From NCBI RefSeq assembly GCF_003171515.1, contig NC_089391.1, positions 3,720,001 through 3,784,000 of the forward strand: a DNA stretch of 64,000 bases, in the 5' to 3' direction. The position numbers and the translations under genes are program-made. The stretch comes from Pyrenophora tritici-repentis. Taxonomy: Eukaryota; Ascomycota; Dothideomycetes; Pleosporales; Pleosporaceae. Of the stretch, positions 9,424 through 21,862 are shown one piece after another (position 1 is the stretch's first letter; each line of letters opens with the position of its first letter). A model generated the notes under the pieces. That model was not told the DNA's origin. It searched no databases and was given only the letters and a program-made list of their open reading frames with translations.

Positions 9424-12396
9424 ATGAAGGTGTCTCAGCTTGTCGCCCTCTTCGGAGGTACTGCCCTTGCAGTCCAGCCTCTGGCAGGTCCTCGTAAGTC
9501 AACCCTTCACCAGAGTTCCCGTTCGATCCCACTCTCTTGTCGCTCCTTCCAACTCTCCAAACCCCGCAATTGACCCAGCATCACTGACATGTCGAAAGTG
9601 GCCCCTCGAGCCTATACCGACACCACCTCCTTGGTTGTCATGATCACGTCCACGCATCTGGTCTCCGAGATCTGCACGGATATCGCAAGCTGTCCTCCTT
9701 ATACTACCAAAGCTCAGACATCGGTTGTCTTTGTCACTGCTACGACCACTATATGCCTAGTGTCCTCGATTCCCCACGGATACCCAGCACCCCCTCCTCC
9801 TCCCTCGGTTGCAAGCTCGGGCTACTCCACTGACCCGGCGTTCGTCTCTGTCAGTGTCATCACAGGCTCTTCCATAACCCCCGGTAGCTCTGAGTATCCA
9901 AGCGGCGGCTTTCCCCCTCAGACGAGTGCTCTGTCGACTGTTGTTCCCTCTTCAAACGAATATGACACCCCGTCTATCACAGTCCCGACTGTTCCGAGCT
10001 CTTCTGGTCCTGTGGCTACCGCACCTTCGAGTGCTCCTGCTTCCAACGAATATGGTGCTTCTTCATTGAGTTCAAGCCTCGTTATCGTGACATCTTCAGC
10101 CACTCCATCAGTTCCGGTCATTATCACCGTGTCGTCTGGAGCCATACCAACAGGCTCGAGCAGTGTCGTTGTGGTTCCTTCAGACAGCACTGCCACCGAT
10201 GCAACCAGCGCCTCTATCCCCGTCTCGTCGGCCGTACCAAGCTTTGTTGTTTCTTCAAGTGGATATGTTGTCCCTCCTACGAGCTCGGTGGTCCCATCAT
10301 CCACAAACCCGGGTTCTCTTCCATCAGCTAGTTCAGCGGCTCCCTCCAACTCGTACACCGCATCTGTTCCACCTGCCATCTCGGTCACCGCATCGATCAG
10401 CCAGACAGACGCTGTACCTACCACCCAGGTGACCCCTTCAGCGGGCCCCAGCCCCGGAAGCTCTTCGATTCAGTACGGTACCTCTCCAGGCAGCCCAACG
10501 GTGCCTTCGCAGAGCAACTCAGACTCGATCTCTACTGCTAGCTCCGCTACTTCCCCAAATACGACACCAGGATATGTACCTTCTGCCTCGGTCACGCTCT
10601 TGAGCAGCAGTGCGCAATCTATGCCCGTGTCTCTCACAATGTCATCTCCTGGAACTAGCCTTGCTGGTCCATCTTCAAGTGGCTATATGACTCCCACTGT
10701 TAGCTCTATCGGTCTGTCTTCAAGTGGCTATACCACTCCTATTGGTAGCTCAGTTGCGTCTTCGAGCCTCAATACGAACACCATGCCAATTTCTTTCACA
10801 GACTCGTCGACAGCAGGGCCATCATCAAGCGGGAACGCTCCGTCTTCTGGTTCTCCGGCTACCTCATTGGGCCCAATCGAATCCGCTTCAAGCGGGTATG
10901 CCACACCATCGGGTAGCTCGGCCGCACCATCAAGCTCTCGTTCCGAGGCTCTCCCTGTATCTTCAGCAACTCCCTCTGTCGGGTCTTCGTCGAGTGGATA
11001 TCCGTCCATGCCTACTGTCTCGGGTACTTCAACTAGGTCCAACACTGACGCTGTGTCTGTCTCTCTCACTCCCTCTGCCGGGCCTTCATCGAGCGGATAC
11101 CCATCCATACCCGGTGTCTCAGCTACTACAGCTAGCTCCAACACCGAAGCTGTGTCCATCTCTCTGTCTTCATCGACTCCCTCTGCTGGGCCTTCATCAA
11201 GCGAATACGCATCTATGCCCGGTACCTCAGGTATTTCAACTAGCTCTAACACCGATGCTGTGTCTGCTTCTCTGACCTCAGCGACCCCCCCTGTTGGGCC
11301 TTCATCGAGCGGATCCCCTTCAATTTCTGGTGGTTCAAGCACTCCTAGCAATACCCTCACGGATACTGTACCCACTTCTTTGTCGTCAACAGGCTCTTTC
11401 GTTGGGTCTTCGTACAGTGGTGGCTCAGACACTCGCAGCAGCACCCAAACAGATACTGTGCCCACTTCCTTGTCTTCAGTAAGCGTTTCTGTTGGTCTTT
11501 CATCCGGCAGTGGTTCAGCCACCATCAGCAGCACTCAAACCGACACTGTGCCTACTTCATTGATTTCGACAGGTCTTTCCATCAGGCCTTCACCCAGCGG
11601 TGGTTCGGTTACTGGCAGCAGCACCGAAACTGACACTATACCCACTTCTCTTTATTCGGTCAGCGGTTCTGTCGGGTCTTCTTCGAGCGTCGATTCAACT
11701 ATTATCAGCGGCACTCAAACGGGCACTATACTCACCTCACTGTCCTCCGGTGGTGTTTCAGCAACTATCAGCAACACCCAAACGGATACTGTACCCACTT
11801 CCCTCCCCTCGGCAAATGGTTCTATTGGGGCTTCATCCAGCTTTTACACTGTCCCTTCTGGCAGCTCGATCGCACCGTCAAGCACTTACTCGGGCGGTGT
11901 ACCACAAGCTCCCAACGCAACCAGCTCCCAAGGTATAACATCCAACACACGCCCAGTTTTAACCTCTGCGACATCAGGCTACCTCAGCCCGTCGGTTCCA
12001 GCGGTTTCCAACATTACTGTACCGGAGAGCACCATGAACATCACCAGCTATCAGACGCAAACCTTCACATCTTATGTCACTGCGCCTCCTTCCGCCGGTG
12101 GGCCTAGCAACACGACCAGTACTGATACCGAGGGTATTTCAACAAGTGTCCCGTCGAGCGTTTCTGCAGTTCCTTCCGGGTCTGGGTAAGTCTTTGACTA
12201 GTATTTGAAAAATCATTGCACACTCACTAACTCATCATACAGTCCAGTATACCCATCTACCACCGCCAACGATTCGATCGTCAGCCCCTCACCCAGTTAC
12301 GTCGAGGTTCCTGTCAACACTGGCCATGTCATTGGTGCAGGAAAGAGCTCTCTTGCAGCTATCGTTGTCGCCCTCGCTTTCGCACACTTCGCATAA
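9424..12396 (+). CDS. Ser/Thr-rich GPI-anchored cell-wall protein (mucin-like)
   Basis: Three exons: 9424-9493, 9599-12185, 12243-12396; 936 residues. Exon 1 encodes a signal peptide (MKVSQLVALFGGTALA). A short conserved-looking head with two Cys (EICTDIASCPPYTT) follows, then over 700 residues of Ser/Thr/Pro/Val/Gly-rich sequence made of degenerate tandem repeats, likely heavily O-glycosylated. Exon 3 ends in a hydrophobic stretch (SLAAIVVALAFAHFA) preceded by small residues (GAGKSS), a typical GPI-attachment signal. Expected at the cell surface, as structural wall mucin or adhesin. No enzymatic domain is seen. Exact repeat number may vary between strains. Confidence 0.85.
10980..11830 (+). 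repeat. Degenerate coding tandem repeats in the wall protein
   Basis: Two families run in tandem. From about 10,980 to 11,340 units of roughly 35 residues recur (SSSGYPS.P.VS...SNT.AVS). From 11,353 to about 11,820 units of 90 bp (30 residues) recur around TQTDTVPTSL, with one unit shortened. Period was measured by hand on one unit pair. Confidence 0.75.
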
Positions 12397-12801
12397 GTCG
12401 TTCAACAGTTTTCCCCGCACGGTTTCGCATTTTACCCAACGAAGACACTGTTGCTGTGGTGGGTTAGCTTGATGAGACATTCTTGCTTTGCCTATCACGC
12501 CTAGCATTGAGCATGTCGGCTCTGCACACATAGTTAGACAATGGTTTTATGGCAAGGGGTGGTGGTATGATCTTTCTAGGGAGTGTCCTCTAGCTAGGCA
12601 GGTTTTCATCACATGTACTACCAGTTAACATTGCCGGTATCAGACTAGCATGTAATATACAGCACCTTTTATTACGGCCGTCAACAGCGTATTGATTGCA
12701 TCGTGATGTCTTCCCATGATCTATATTGGAGGAAAGGCTGCTGAAATATACATGTGTAGAGCTGTATTAGACTTATAGTATCATCATCATGAGTCTTGTT
12801 G
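12397..12801. other. Convergent intergenic region
   Basis: About 400 bp between the 3' ends of the wall protein and the tubulin cofactor gene; only 3' flanks are seen. Confidence 0.5.
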
Positions 12802-13919
12802 TCACCGCACACCAACGGCCTTGAGGATATCATGCAAGCCCACATCATCACCACTATGTACTTTGTCTCTCCAGACCTCATCAGCAACACGCTCGCCTTT
12901 GGGAAGGATGGTGAAATGTGGACTTGGTTCCGCCTTGAGCCACTTGAAGTCATCAATCTGATCCCACTGATTGTCCGACTGGGCCATATCCGGTGTCATC
13001 TACGCAACATTAGTACCTTGATTGAAGCAAAGCCAACATCTCCTTTGAATATCCACGAAAAAAAAGGAAAACTTACATAAACCCCAGGCAAAGGCGCAAA
13101 CCTCAACCCATCACAGTCTTCAAAGATAGGCCGACTCGAACTATGCAAATAGACATCCACATTCTTACTCCCATGCATACGAAACTGCCGACACGCCGTC
13201 ACTATCACACTATCCGAGACATCTGTTATGTGTATTGCGCCAGCGACCTGGCCGCATATTATGAGCGAGTGGGATATTTCGCGGAGGTACAGGGCGGCGA
13301 AGGGGGTGGTGCCGTTTTGTGTGGCGGGCGAGAGGTCGACGATGCACTTGGTTAGGTGGGAGAGGGTTGGTGAGGAGGTGGTGTGTTCCGAGGAGGCGTT
13401 GGAGGAGGGGGGTGGCAGTGTGATACGGGTGGAGGATTTATGAGAGAGCGTTGAAGGTTGTTCTGGGACTGCAATCGGCGTAGTCGTAGTCGTAGTATCC
13501 TGCTCGTCCGTTGTCTTCTGAGTAACATGAGCTGCTGGCTCTGCGACCGCAGCATCTTTCTTCCGATTCTTGAAGCTGAATTTCTTGGGGGGAGAAAAAG
13601 TATTCCGGATATTCTGCAACTGTTCAGATAGCGATTTTATCGTTTCGCTATACGTCCGCTGGTCGTACCCTGGCAGATAACTCGACGCGTCTTTTACATC
13701 GTGTGAGAGGCGGTCGATGCCTGCGAGACACGCGTCGATTGCTTCGGTGCGGGTGGCGCTTGCGGGTGGGGTGGAGGGGAGGGAGGATATCTGCGCGCTG
13801 AGGTCTGTGGTGGTGTTAGTTATGTTTGTTTGCGAATGTTTCGGGATAGGTGGAAACGGACCTGCGACATCTTTCTGGAATTGGCGGTAGAAGTCTTCTT
13901 TTAGATTTGTGGTGGTCAT
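12802..13919 (-). CDS. Tubulin-binding cofactor C
   Basis: Two exons: 13919-13077 and 12999-12802, joined across a 77-bp phase-0 intron (GTAAGT...TAG); 346 residues. The N-terminus is helical and matches the TBCC spectrin-like domain (FYRQFQ...; IDRLSHDVKDASSYLPGYDQ). A Thr/Ser/Pro-rich linker follows. The C-terminal TBCC/C-CAP beta-helix (about 190-345) includes HSLIICGQVAGAIHITDVSDS, CRQFRMHGSKNVDVYLHSSS and RPIFEDCDGLRFAPLP, ending with QWDQIDDFKWLK. The cofactor acts with cofactors D and E to release folded alpha/beta tubulin and stimulates GTP hydrolysis by tubulin. The arginine finger expected in the QxR stretch is present (CRQFRMH). Yeast homologue is CIN2. Confidence 0.9.
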
Positions 13920-14660
13920 TTCTTTGTCGTGTTGGGGGCGTGTATTATGCCTAGTTTAGGGCTGAGGGAGACGTCGCGAGGGCGCACGCGTTGGGTTGTG
14001 AGGTATGGTGGGGAGAACGTGGCGGTGATCGCATGGCTGCGTAGGTTAGGTATGTCGCGGCGCTTGAACTTGCTAAGATGGCATTTATGGATTGATCTTG
14101 GGAAGGAATGTCTATATACATGTGCTTCACAGCGAAGGTACATGTATCGAGACAATCCGAGGCAACGACATCATCGCGCTGGTGGGATGCAAGCTACCCC
14201 GCGTTTTCGCCAATGGCGTCGCATGCGCGTCTTGGTGGGAAAGGTCAAGGCGTACAACCATCATTATCAGCTGGATCAAGAGTTCATTAAGATTCAGTCT
14301 ATGCGCCTAGTTGCATGGGATGCGGCTCTTCTTTCTTGAATAGCTGTGTATGCATAGCCGGATGGTCTGATGCAGGTAGCAACTACAGATAGCATGTGAT
14401 TCAACTTGTATAAAACCAAGACCAACCCAGATGCAGAGAGAGATTGCCTATTAGGGACGTTGGTTCTATGTCCCTCTTATGCCGACTGACCCTGCAATTG
14501 CTTTCGAGAATGGCTGCAAAAGCTCCGTCGGCGAACTCTGGAGTGATTGAAAGGTTTCTGGACACGGTTCAATTGTTTGGGATATTTACACAGATGTAGC
14601 CCGTGTGCTTCCGATCGGGTATTTCATGTTGCGAACTCGTAGGAAAGTGTATATGTATGT
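13920..14660. other. Intergenic region
   Basis: About 740 bp upstream of the tubulin cofactor gene and downstream of the complex I gene; short frames here look random. No RNA gene recognised. Confidence 0.4.
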
Positions 14661-15403
14661 TTATGCTGCCTCTTGGGCTGCCTTGACATCGATGCCGTAC
14701 TTTTCCAACAATCGCTGCCGCCTCCTCTCTTCCCAGCCAGGGCCATAAATTCCTAGTACAGTCAGTGCCAATTGCATGGATCCGTGGATAGTCGATATAC
14801 CTCGGCCTTCACCCAGTTGTTCCAGAGTCTCAGACAATGGCCGTCTGCGCACTTTCTTCAACTCTTCCCTACGTTCAACCTCGCCATCATCATCGACCTG
14901 GTCGCGAATGTCTCCTACGCCTCGAATTCCACCAACGTAGTTGAATGTGGCCATGCCGGTAGCGAACAAAGCACCGGCACCGAGCATGTAGGGAAGGCTT
15001 CGTCCTGGAATTGGTTAGTGGCATGCCGGACCTCCAGATAATGGCACATACGGAAAATGCCAGTAGTGGCACCAGCGGCGAAACCAGCCATGGCCTCATT
15101 GTAGGTATCATCCTTTCGGCGCAAGTTGGCGGCCGCGTCCTTTGTGAATTGATATGCGACTCCCGCGGTGCCTGTACACCAATTAGCTCAGTCCAATGCC
15201 AGAGCGCAGAAACCCATCAGGTACGGACCAAAGACGGCGATAAGGTGTCCCGAATGGGTGAGGACGCCCATGGCTCCGACATTCTGCTTTCGTAGCGTGT
15301 TCTGGACACCGGCTATGAGGGCACCGATGACTGTGGTTTGCGTTCCCGTGAGGACGGTGTTATGGATAGCATCCCGCGGGTGGTATGTCGCGTGTTCGGC
15401 CAT
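14661..15403 (-). CDS. Mitochondrial complex I subunit NDUFA11 / B14.7-like
   Basis: Four exons: 15403-15229, 15171-15052, 15004-14801, 14752-14661; 196 residues. Introns are 57, 47 and 48 bp; the first uses a weak donor (GTCCGT). The product has the Tim17/Tim22/Tim23-type four-helix fold pattern, with GGxxxG-like glycine runs (IGALIAGVQNT, EAMAGFAAGATTGIF, MLGAGALFATGMATFNYVGG). The ending GEGRGIYGPGWEERRRQRLLEKYGI is characteristic of fungal 21.3-kDa complex I subunit. It is an accessory membrane-arm subunit of NADH:ubiquinone oxidoreductase in the inner mitochondrial membrane. Intron 3 could be read through in frame, but removing it restores the family motif. A TIM22-type translocase is less likely given the C-terminal tail. 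Confidence 0.87.
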
Positions 15404-15909
15404 GACGGGCGGAATTGGGCGTCGGAATTGCCTTGTCGTGAGCTCTCTAGACGTTGGTGAAGTCGGGGTGCGGGAACAGGCGCCAGACCCATCAGCGCAA
15501 GCGGCTTGGCGGTCAGGGCGGCGGCGCGGGCGGCGGGCACTGCATCATCATCGCCATGGACAAGGCTGCACTGTTGTCACATTGACTGCCAGCAGAAAGT
15601 GTCCGCCCTCGCCGCTCCTACATTTGCGGTTTGGTGTTTCGGTTGTGCACAGCAAAGGGCCATGCACGTGCCCACTACCTGCACTGTGCTTTCTGTAATT
15701 CAGCAGTCGTAGTCATAGTGGTCCTGCTGGCTTGCTAGGCAGTTGCCGTCTACTATGGTTGCTCTGTAAACACATCAATCACACCCTTTGTTCTCCTCTC
15801 TGGACGTCATCCAACCCATCTCGTCCCGTGTACTGTGCTCCCATACCATTCCCTCTCCGGTCGTCTATAATCAGCGCCACACTGTTGCTTCCCCAGGCGC
15901 ACAGCAGCA
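15404..15909. promoter_or_regulatory. Divergent promoter region, NDUFA11 / UBP2
   Basis: 506 bp between two outward-facing starts. Rich in CCG/GCC runs on the complex I side and pyrimidine-rich on the UBP2 side. No defined site recognised. Confidence 0.45.
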
Positions 15910-18900
15910 ATGGCCCCCGGTACTGTGCCCATAGGCATGCTGGCTCCACGCATGCTAACCAAGCACCACAGGCAAGACAGCCCCACGGCTACTCCAAGAT
16001 CTCTTCACATACGACCCGCGACACGAGGAACGCGCTGGCCGCAACCTGTTGACGAGTGCGCCGCCGCAACATGACACACAGGCACCAGCCGTCCCTGCCG
16101 TACCCTACAGGAACTGCCGACACAACTTGCTCGTCAAGCAAGAGCAGTCGCTTGGTCTTGCCCCAGACGGCGAGTTAGGCCTGGAATCTGCCTACCGTAT
16201 TGCTTCATACTGTTCAACTTGTCGCTGGCATGTCGACGTGCTTGTCCAGCACCAATCTGGCACTGCCAATATAAAATCTTGTGGAAAGGGCAATCAAGAA
16301 TATGCTTTGCACCATTTCCTCTACCATGGCGAAGACGATTCGAACGGCAGCGACAGGCTCGACGCCCAGCTACGACCACGCACCTACACCTTCCGCTGCT
16401 CCGCCCCAGAATGCGCCGTCGAAGTTCGGATAAGCCTGAGGCCGCCTCGCTTCTCCGACCAGGACATTGATACCCTGACAAACCAGGCCCAGTTGAGGAG
16501 GCGATTGGAGGCGGCGAAGCGCATTGCTGGCGACCGAGCCGACACAGTCATGGCACGTAGGGTTGATGGCCCTGACTATCTCAACACATACCTGCAGGAT
16601 TCCCTCAACCCAACCAAGGGCAAAGCACGGATACCCTTGCTGAACAAGAAATTTCTCAAGACGTTTGGTAGGGACTGCGACTTGATTCTCAAGCGTTTGG
16701 GGTTCGAAAACCGTCAAGAAGAAGACGAAGACGGCACCCTTGTTGAAGTCTGGTACCTCCCTAAGCCGGAGGAGCCCGCCACCACGGGGACAACACTACG
16801 CGAAACTATCGAGGATGCTCGCTATGAACTTAACTCCATCATACTTGACATTCCTCAGAGTGAACGTGTGAACTGCAGACACCAACCGTTTGATTGTAAT
16901 CCAGCAAGACCCTATCTTGAACAGGCACTAGCATGCGCAGATTGTATGTTCACGTTTGACCGGCCTGTTACACCTGTGGAAACTGACAATTGCAGATGCC
17001 AAGGCTCAGGGACGGGAGACACGCAACACAAACCACGAAGAGGATCATCCGTACGCACCCCGCTTCACTTTACCTCTCTCTCTCACTAGTCTTTGTGCTG
17101 ACATTGGGTAGCTACTACGCTAGTCTAGGTGCAGTTGGTGACTTTGACGACGCCTTGATTCTCTTCGCCTTCTCCCGACAATGTGCTTTGGACATTGAAA
17201 ACAAGAGTTACTATTTTGAATGCTTACAGGATCTGGCAGCTGGTCGCAAAAGTGAGGTGCTTGGCATGCAGGTTGCTATGCTGGCCTCGAAGGGAGTTAC
17301 TACTAAACGGGAGACAGAGCGCGCATACCAGTATTTCGGTATCGACCCGACCCACGCAGGCGTCATTAGCGACGACCACATTATAGGCTGCTTTAGATCA
17401 AGGCTATCAGATATTAGCCTTATACAGGCCGAGGAGGCGAGAAAGCAACTGCGAGTTCTAGGCGATGTGCGCGATAGTGACAGGATACGAGCCGAAGCGT
17501 CTGGTTCCATCGAAACATACGAGCAAGCCATGGCATGGTTCGAGCTCGAGCACGGCGCGGCTGACGACTTTGTCCAGACCATGTATTCGTTAAAGGTACT
17601 ATGGACTCGAGACCCTGTATGAATTTGGTTGTCTTGGCACGAGCACTAACATCCTACATAGACTCAAGATAACCCTGCAGAGGTGGAAACTGCGCAAAAG
17701 GCATTGCGTGTGATAGCAGAGCATCGGCAGAGCGAACGACTACGCAATTTCCTCAAGTTCGGGACCATCAGCGAGCCTGAGATGGATCTAGGCGACGCAT
17801 ATGCTGCCTTCAACGTAGCTGACAGGAGCGTGGCGCTCGATCCAGCCGTTTTGGAGTCCGTGCTCAGCACCTACGACATCGGTTCGAATGAAAGGGAAAG
17901 GATGGAGAGAGCTTGTGCCCTCATCCAACAAGATCAGTCTCAGAGGTTTGATAACCAACCGTCGAACTCTAGCATGCCAGTGATGCGGCGTAACAACTAT
18001 CCTCTTGAGACGTGGCCAGTGGGTCTTCGCAATATCGGCAACACATGCTACCTCAACAGTGTACTTCAGTTCCTCTTCACCATCAAGCCACTAAGAGAAC
18101 TCATTCTTAACTGTGAGCATCACATGCAAGACATCTCACCAGAAGCTCTAAAGGACAAGAAAGTCGGTCGCATCGCTGTCACAGCGGAGAGGGTGGTGAC
18201 AGCGCAAAAATGTAAGTACACTTCCAGCCTCGGTTATTCGAGTACTGACCTTTTCGAGTCGTCCGCGAACTGCGAAGTTTGTTCGAGCGTATGATCACCG
18301 CCTCCACCGACACAGTACAGCCTGCAATAGACATTGCTTCTCTAGCACTTTGCAAATCAGACAATCCCGAGGAATCAGTACAATCACCGCAAGCAGATGC
18401 TACAAAGGGCACAGCCCTAGGTACCATTGATGGAGCGGCAGTCTACGGCCCCATGCTACCACCTGCTGCTGAGCTATTCACACCTGCTGATGTTCCTGCG
18501 GGTTCTCTTATCAGCGTTGATGACACCAGCCCGGCCGACTCGGATATGAAGGACGGCGATGCAGAGCCCATCACTCCTGCAGACTCAGTCATGGACGACG
18601 ATACCACTGCGCGGGACCATGATTCAACGAAACAGTCGAAACCAGATGATAGTGATATGCCTGCTCCACCGACCCGGCCCCCGCCGGTTCCACCACGAGC
18701 GGACCCCAAGCCAGCCATCAAACCAGCTGTACCGTCCAGCACTAAGATCGGCAGGATTGAGGAGAGCGCTCGACAGCAAGATGCGGCCGAAGTAATGGCC
18801 AACATATTTGATCTCATACGTTGCGCAATTACGGGCGACACCATCCTACGGGAAGGCGAGCAAGGAGATGCTATCAAGGACCTGTTCTTTGGAGAAGTCA

Positions 18901-19937
18901 CGACGGTCATGGAGAAACCAGGAGGAACAGAGAAAGCCCATGAATTCCGAGATCATTTCCTTGTCGCTACTGGTCGGCGCGATCGCTCACTCTACGCTAC
19001 ACTAGACGAAGATTTTGGCCTGAGCGAGATAGAGGGCGGTGGCGGTTCGAGATATGACTATGTCGAGCGCCCCGCACCCATCCAGATCATCAACGTGAAG
19101 CGATTGCAGTTCGAAAAAGGCGAGGCTATATATGACCGTTCTCACGTCGGTCTCGAAAAGGTCATGTATCTCGACCGGTATCTTGCACAGACGCCTACCC
19201 TAAGCGAGGATCAGTTGCTAGACCTTCGTAAGACGCAATGGGCAAAGCAAAAGCAACTACGGGGGCTTGAGGCGAAGAGGACAAAGCTTCAGACAACGGG
19301 ACTCGAGGGCATGAATCTCCCCGAGTGTCTTGAGGCCACTAGCGACTATATTAACAGCCTGATGACAGAAAAATCAGAAGAACAAAGTCACGAGGCAGCA
19401 ACATTAATCTCTCTCCCGACACCACCTCCCGAACTATCCGACACCCTCCAGAACAGCGCTGTGGACCTTGCCATCGAACTCTCCGGCATCGACGCCCAAA
19501 TCAGCAGCCTAGAATCAGAGATCGACAACGTCTTCCGCGATTGCAACTCTGTCCCTTACCGTCTCCACGCCATCTTCACGCACCGTGGCGACGTCAAGGG
19601 CGGCCACTACTGGATCTACATTTACGACTTCCAGAGCAACGAATGGCGCAGCTACAACGACGAGAGCGTGGAAAAAGTGGTAGACGAAGGCGAAGTACTA
19701 AACAAGGAGGACAAGATCCGCCCCAAAGTCAGCGCTGGCGTCGTCTACGTAAGGGCCGATCTAGCGGAACAGTACACACAGGCCGTATGCAGGAAACCCG
19801 AGCGCACCGACCATGAAGAACCCAAGCCAGATATCGAAATGCAGGATTTCCTCGTTGATTCAGATGACGAGATGCCGGCTTTGGAACCTGTGGATATGGC
19901 CAACATTCCGGTCATTGAAGGCGTGGAGAAGGCGTAA
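15910..19937 (+). CDS. UBP2: Ubiquitin carboxyl-terminal hydrolase, UBP2 family
   Basis: Six exons: 15910-15919, 15972-16943, 16996-17050, 17112-17595, 17662-18211, 18259-19937; introns 47-66 bp, all frame-keeping; 1249 residues, close to yeast Ubp2. The first coding exon is only 10 nt (MAP plus one base). The long N-terminal region has the UBP2-specific opening ([26 protein letters not shown]) and two Cys-rich patches. The catalytic Cys box [14 protein letters not shown] places Cys at about 636; the His box [15 protein letters not shown] is near 1139. An acidic Pro-rich insertion splits the catalytic domain. Yeast Ubp2 trims K63-linked chains with Rsp5/Rup1; the same role is inferred here. 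Confidence 0.92.
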
Positions 19938-20374
19938 GCCCTTTTTCTTTTTGAGCGCTACCTGCCCCCATCCCCTTGATACCTTTTTTTGATCTTGTTA
20001 GCTGGCGCTAATGTGGTATGTGAGGGCTTAGCTCCTGCCTTGTGGCCACGATGCACGTTGGGGAGAAGAGGAGTGGCTCGGGTATGGAGTCGCCACCTAA
20101 GAGGAACAAGGGCGTTGAGTGAACGGTGGGTGCGGACTTTGGTGTCGGTTGTATTGGTACTGGCATTAGTAGGATAGAGTAGGAAGGGTATTGCATAGCC
20201 AAGGGGTCCTATCGCTATAGACTTTAACCTTGAGCATAATGGACTGGTTTCCTTCTTTTCTTGTGTTGACAACGGATAGTGAAGAACACAGTGGGGCATG
20301 GCGTATATAATGATGGCAGTAAATAGTGTATTATGACTGAGTAGCTAGCTAATCTTCCACTCCGCAATTGCACT
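19938..20374. other. Convergent intergenic region
   Basis: About 440 bp between the 3' ends of UBP2 and RBA50; nothing further seen. Confidence 0.5.
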
Positions 20375-21862
20375 TTACACGGCATTTGTCTTCCTTCCAC
20401 CTCCCCTCTGCCAATTCCATAGCGCTTCCTGAGCATATGTGCGTGCTGTAAGATGACCACGCTCCTTATTCGCTTCTTCTGTCAAAGTCTCAATTACCCT
20501 TCCCTCTTTAACGCACTGCCAGAGTCCTTCTGAAATGGCGGCACCCACATCGTCCTCAACCCACTCTCCTTCCTCGTCATCGTCCTGCACGTCTGGATTC
20601 TTCGCAATGCGCACTGGCCCGTCAGTGTTCTTCTTCGGGCTCTCAGCACCGTATTGCCCCTTGCCCAGTCTGTACAGAATCCTGCCCAGAGTCTGATACG
20701 CGATACATCGCTGGCTTGCGACTTTACTCCTCGCCGTCACTGCCAGCTCCGGTATTGTGTAGCCCGCTGCCTCTGGGGCTTCAGCGTGATGATGTAAGCC
20801 CCTGTCGGTCGGTATACTGCGCGCTACGCTCGGGGGAAGCAGGTTGCCTGAAAAGTCGAAACGGAGCTCGGCGGGGTTCAGGGCGGTTTGCGAGGGGTGG
20901 TATGGAGATTTTGTGTCGGAAGGGTCGATGGGCTCCATCCAGGAGAGCGTCGACGGGTCATAGGGGAGCAAGGGAAAGTATTTCTCGTGTAGCGTTTTGA
21001 GGAAGGCAGGGTCGCCGGGGTCGAGAGAAGGAGGTTGTGGAGGTTGAGGGAAGTGGATGGAGTCTGTGGGTTGTTCGTCGGGGACAGATGGCGATGTGGT
21101 GGTTGCTTCTGCTTCGGGATGATTTGTAGGTATGGAAGGAACGACTGCGGGTTCTTGTGTTGGTGCTGGTGCTGGTGCTGGTGCTGATGGTGCTACGTCT
21201 TCTGGTTCTGTGGCTGCAAAGGAAACTTTCTTTGTACTCGGCGCCTTGGTTTGCGGTTCTAGCTCGGCTTGGTCAGTCACAGGTGGTGGTACCTCTGCTG
21301 CAGGTACCGGTTCTGGTGGCACAGAGTCCCAGTCGCGCTCATTGCTCCCGTCGTCGATGTTCGACCGCAAGAGCAACTTCTGCAGCAACACCGGATTGAG
21401 ACTTGACAGAAGATCTTGTCGCTCTTGTTCAATCTCTGCATCGGACATGGCAGCCAATGTCCGCCTATTCTCCTCGTCTATTGCTCTCCTTTCCTCATCG
21501 CGGTCAACACCAAACGCGCTCCGTGGCTTCGTTTGTGGTTGTGGCGCATCTTGTGCCTTGGGAGGCGCTTTTGGCGGGGCGGCAGCGGCAGCAGCAGCTT
21601 GCTGTTCTTTTGCTGCGCGCTGTTGCTTGAAAGCCGATACTTTCGGCACGCGTTTCTTGTGTGCCGGAAACCCGTTTACATTTGGCTTAGGTGAGGGCGC
21701 GACGGGAGGGTTAGCTAGAGATGAATCGCGCTCTTGAATGTCGCCGACAAAGGAGGGGAACACGGGCATGGGAGACGCATGCTGTTGTTCTTCATGGTCC
21801 AGCTTCTCGACTGCGCCGGTATCGAAGTTTAGGTTTACGCGCTCTCCTCTTTGGAACTCCAT
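20375..21862 (-). CDS. RBA50: RNA polymerase II assembly factor, RBA50 / RPAP1-like
   Basis: Single exon, 495 residues. The N-terminus is basic and Ala/Gln-rich (KRVPKVSAFKQQRAAKEQ). An RPAP1 N-domain is seen at about residues 125-165 (EENRRTLAAMSDAEIEQER, LLSSLNPVLLQKLLLR), a long Pro/Ala-rich acidic linker follows, and an RPAP1 C-domain lies at about 330-400 (AELRFDFSGNLLPP, HHHAEAPEAAGYTIPEL, SQRCIAYQTLGRILYRLG). Family members bind RNA polymerase II subunits and help assemble and import the enzyme. Fungal proteins are short like this one, lacking the large helical tail of metazoan RPAP1. Confidence 0.88.
   Translation of the reverse strand: MEFQRGERVNLNFDTGAVEKLDHEEQQHASPMPVFPSFVGDIQERDSSLANPPVAPSPKPNVNGFPAHKKRVPKVSAFKQQRAAKEQQAAAAAAAPPKAPPKAQDAPQPQTKPRSAFGVDRDEERRAIDEENRRTLAAMSDAEIEQERQDLLSSLNPVLLQKLLLRSNIDDGSNERDWDSVPPEPVPAAEVPPPVTDQAELEPQTKAPSTKKVSFAATEPEDVAPSAPAPAPAPTQEPAVVPSIPTNHPEAEATTTSPSVPDEQPTDSIHFPQPPQPPSLDPGDPAFLKTLHEKYFPLLPYDPSTLSWMEPIDPSDTKSPYHPSQTALNPAELRFDFSGNLLPPSVARSIPTDRGLHHHAEAPEAAGYTIPELAVTARSKVASQRCIAYQTLGRILYRLGKGQYGAESPKKNTDGPVRIAKNPDVQDDDEEGEWVEDDVGAAISEGLWQCVKEGRVIETLTEEANKERGHLTARTYAQEALWNWQRGGGRKTNAV

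Noticed and set aside
10728..11534. Minus-strand acidic frame of 268 codons
   Set aside because: Antisense of the Ser/Thr-rich repeats of the wall protein.
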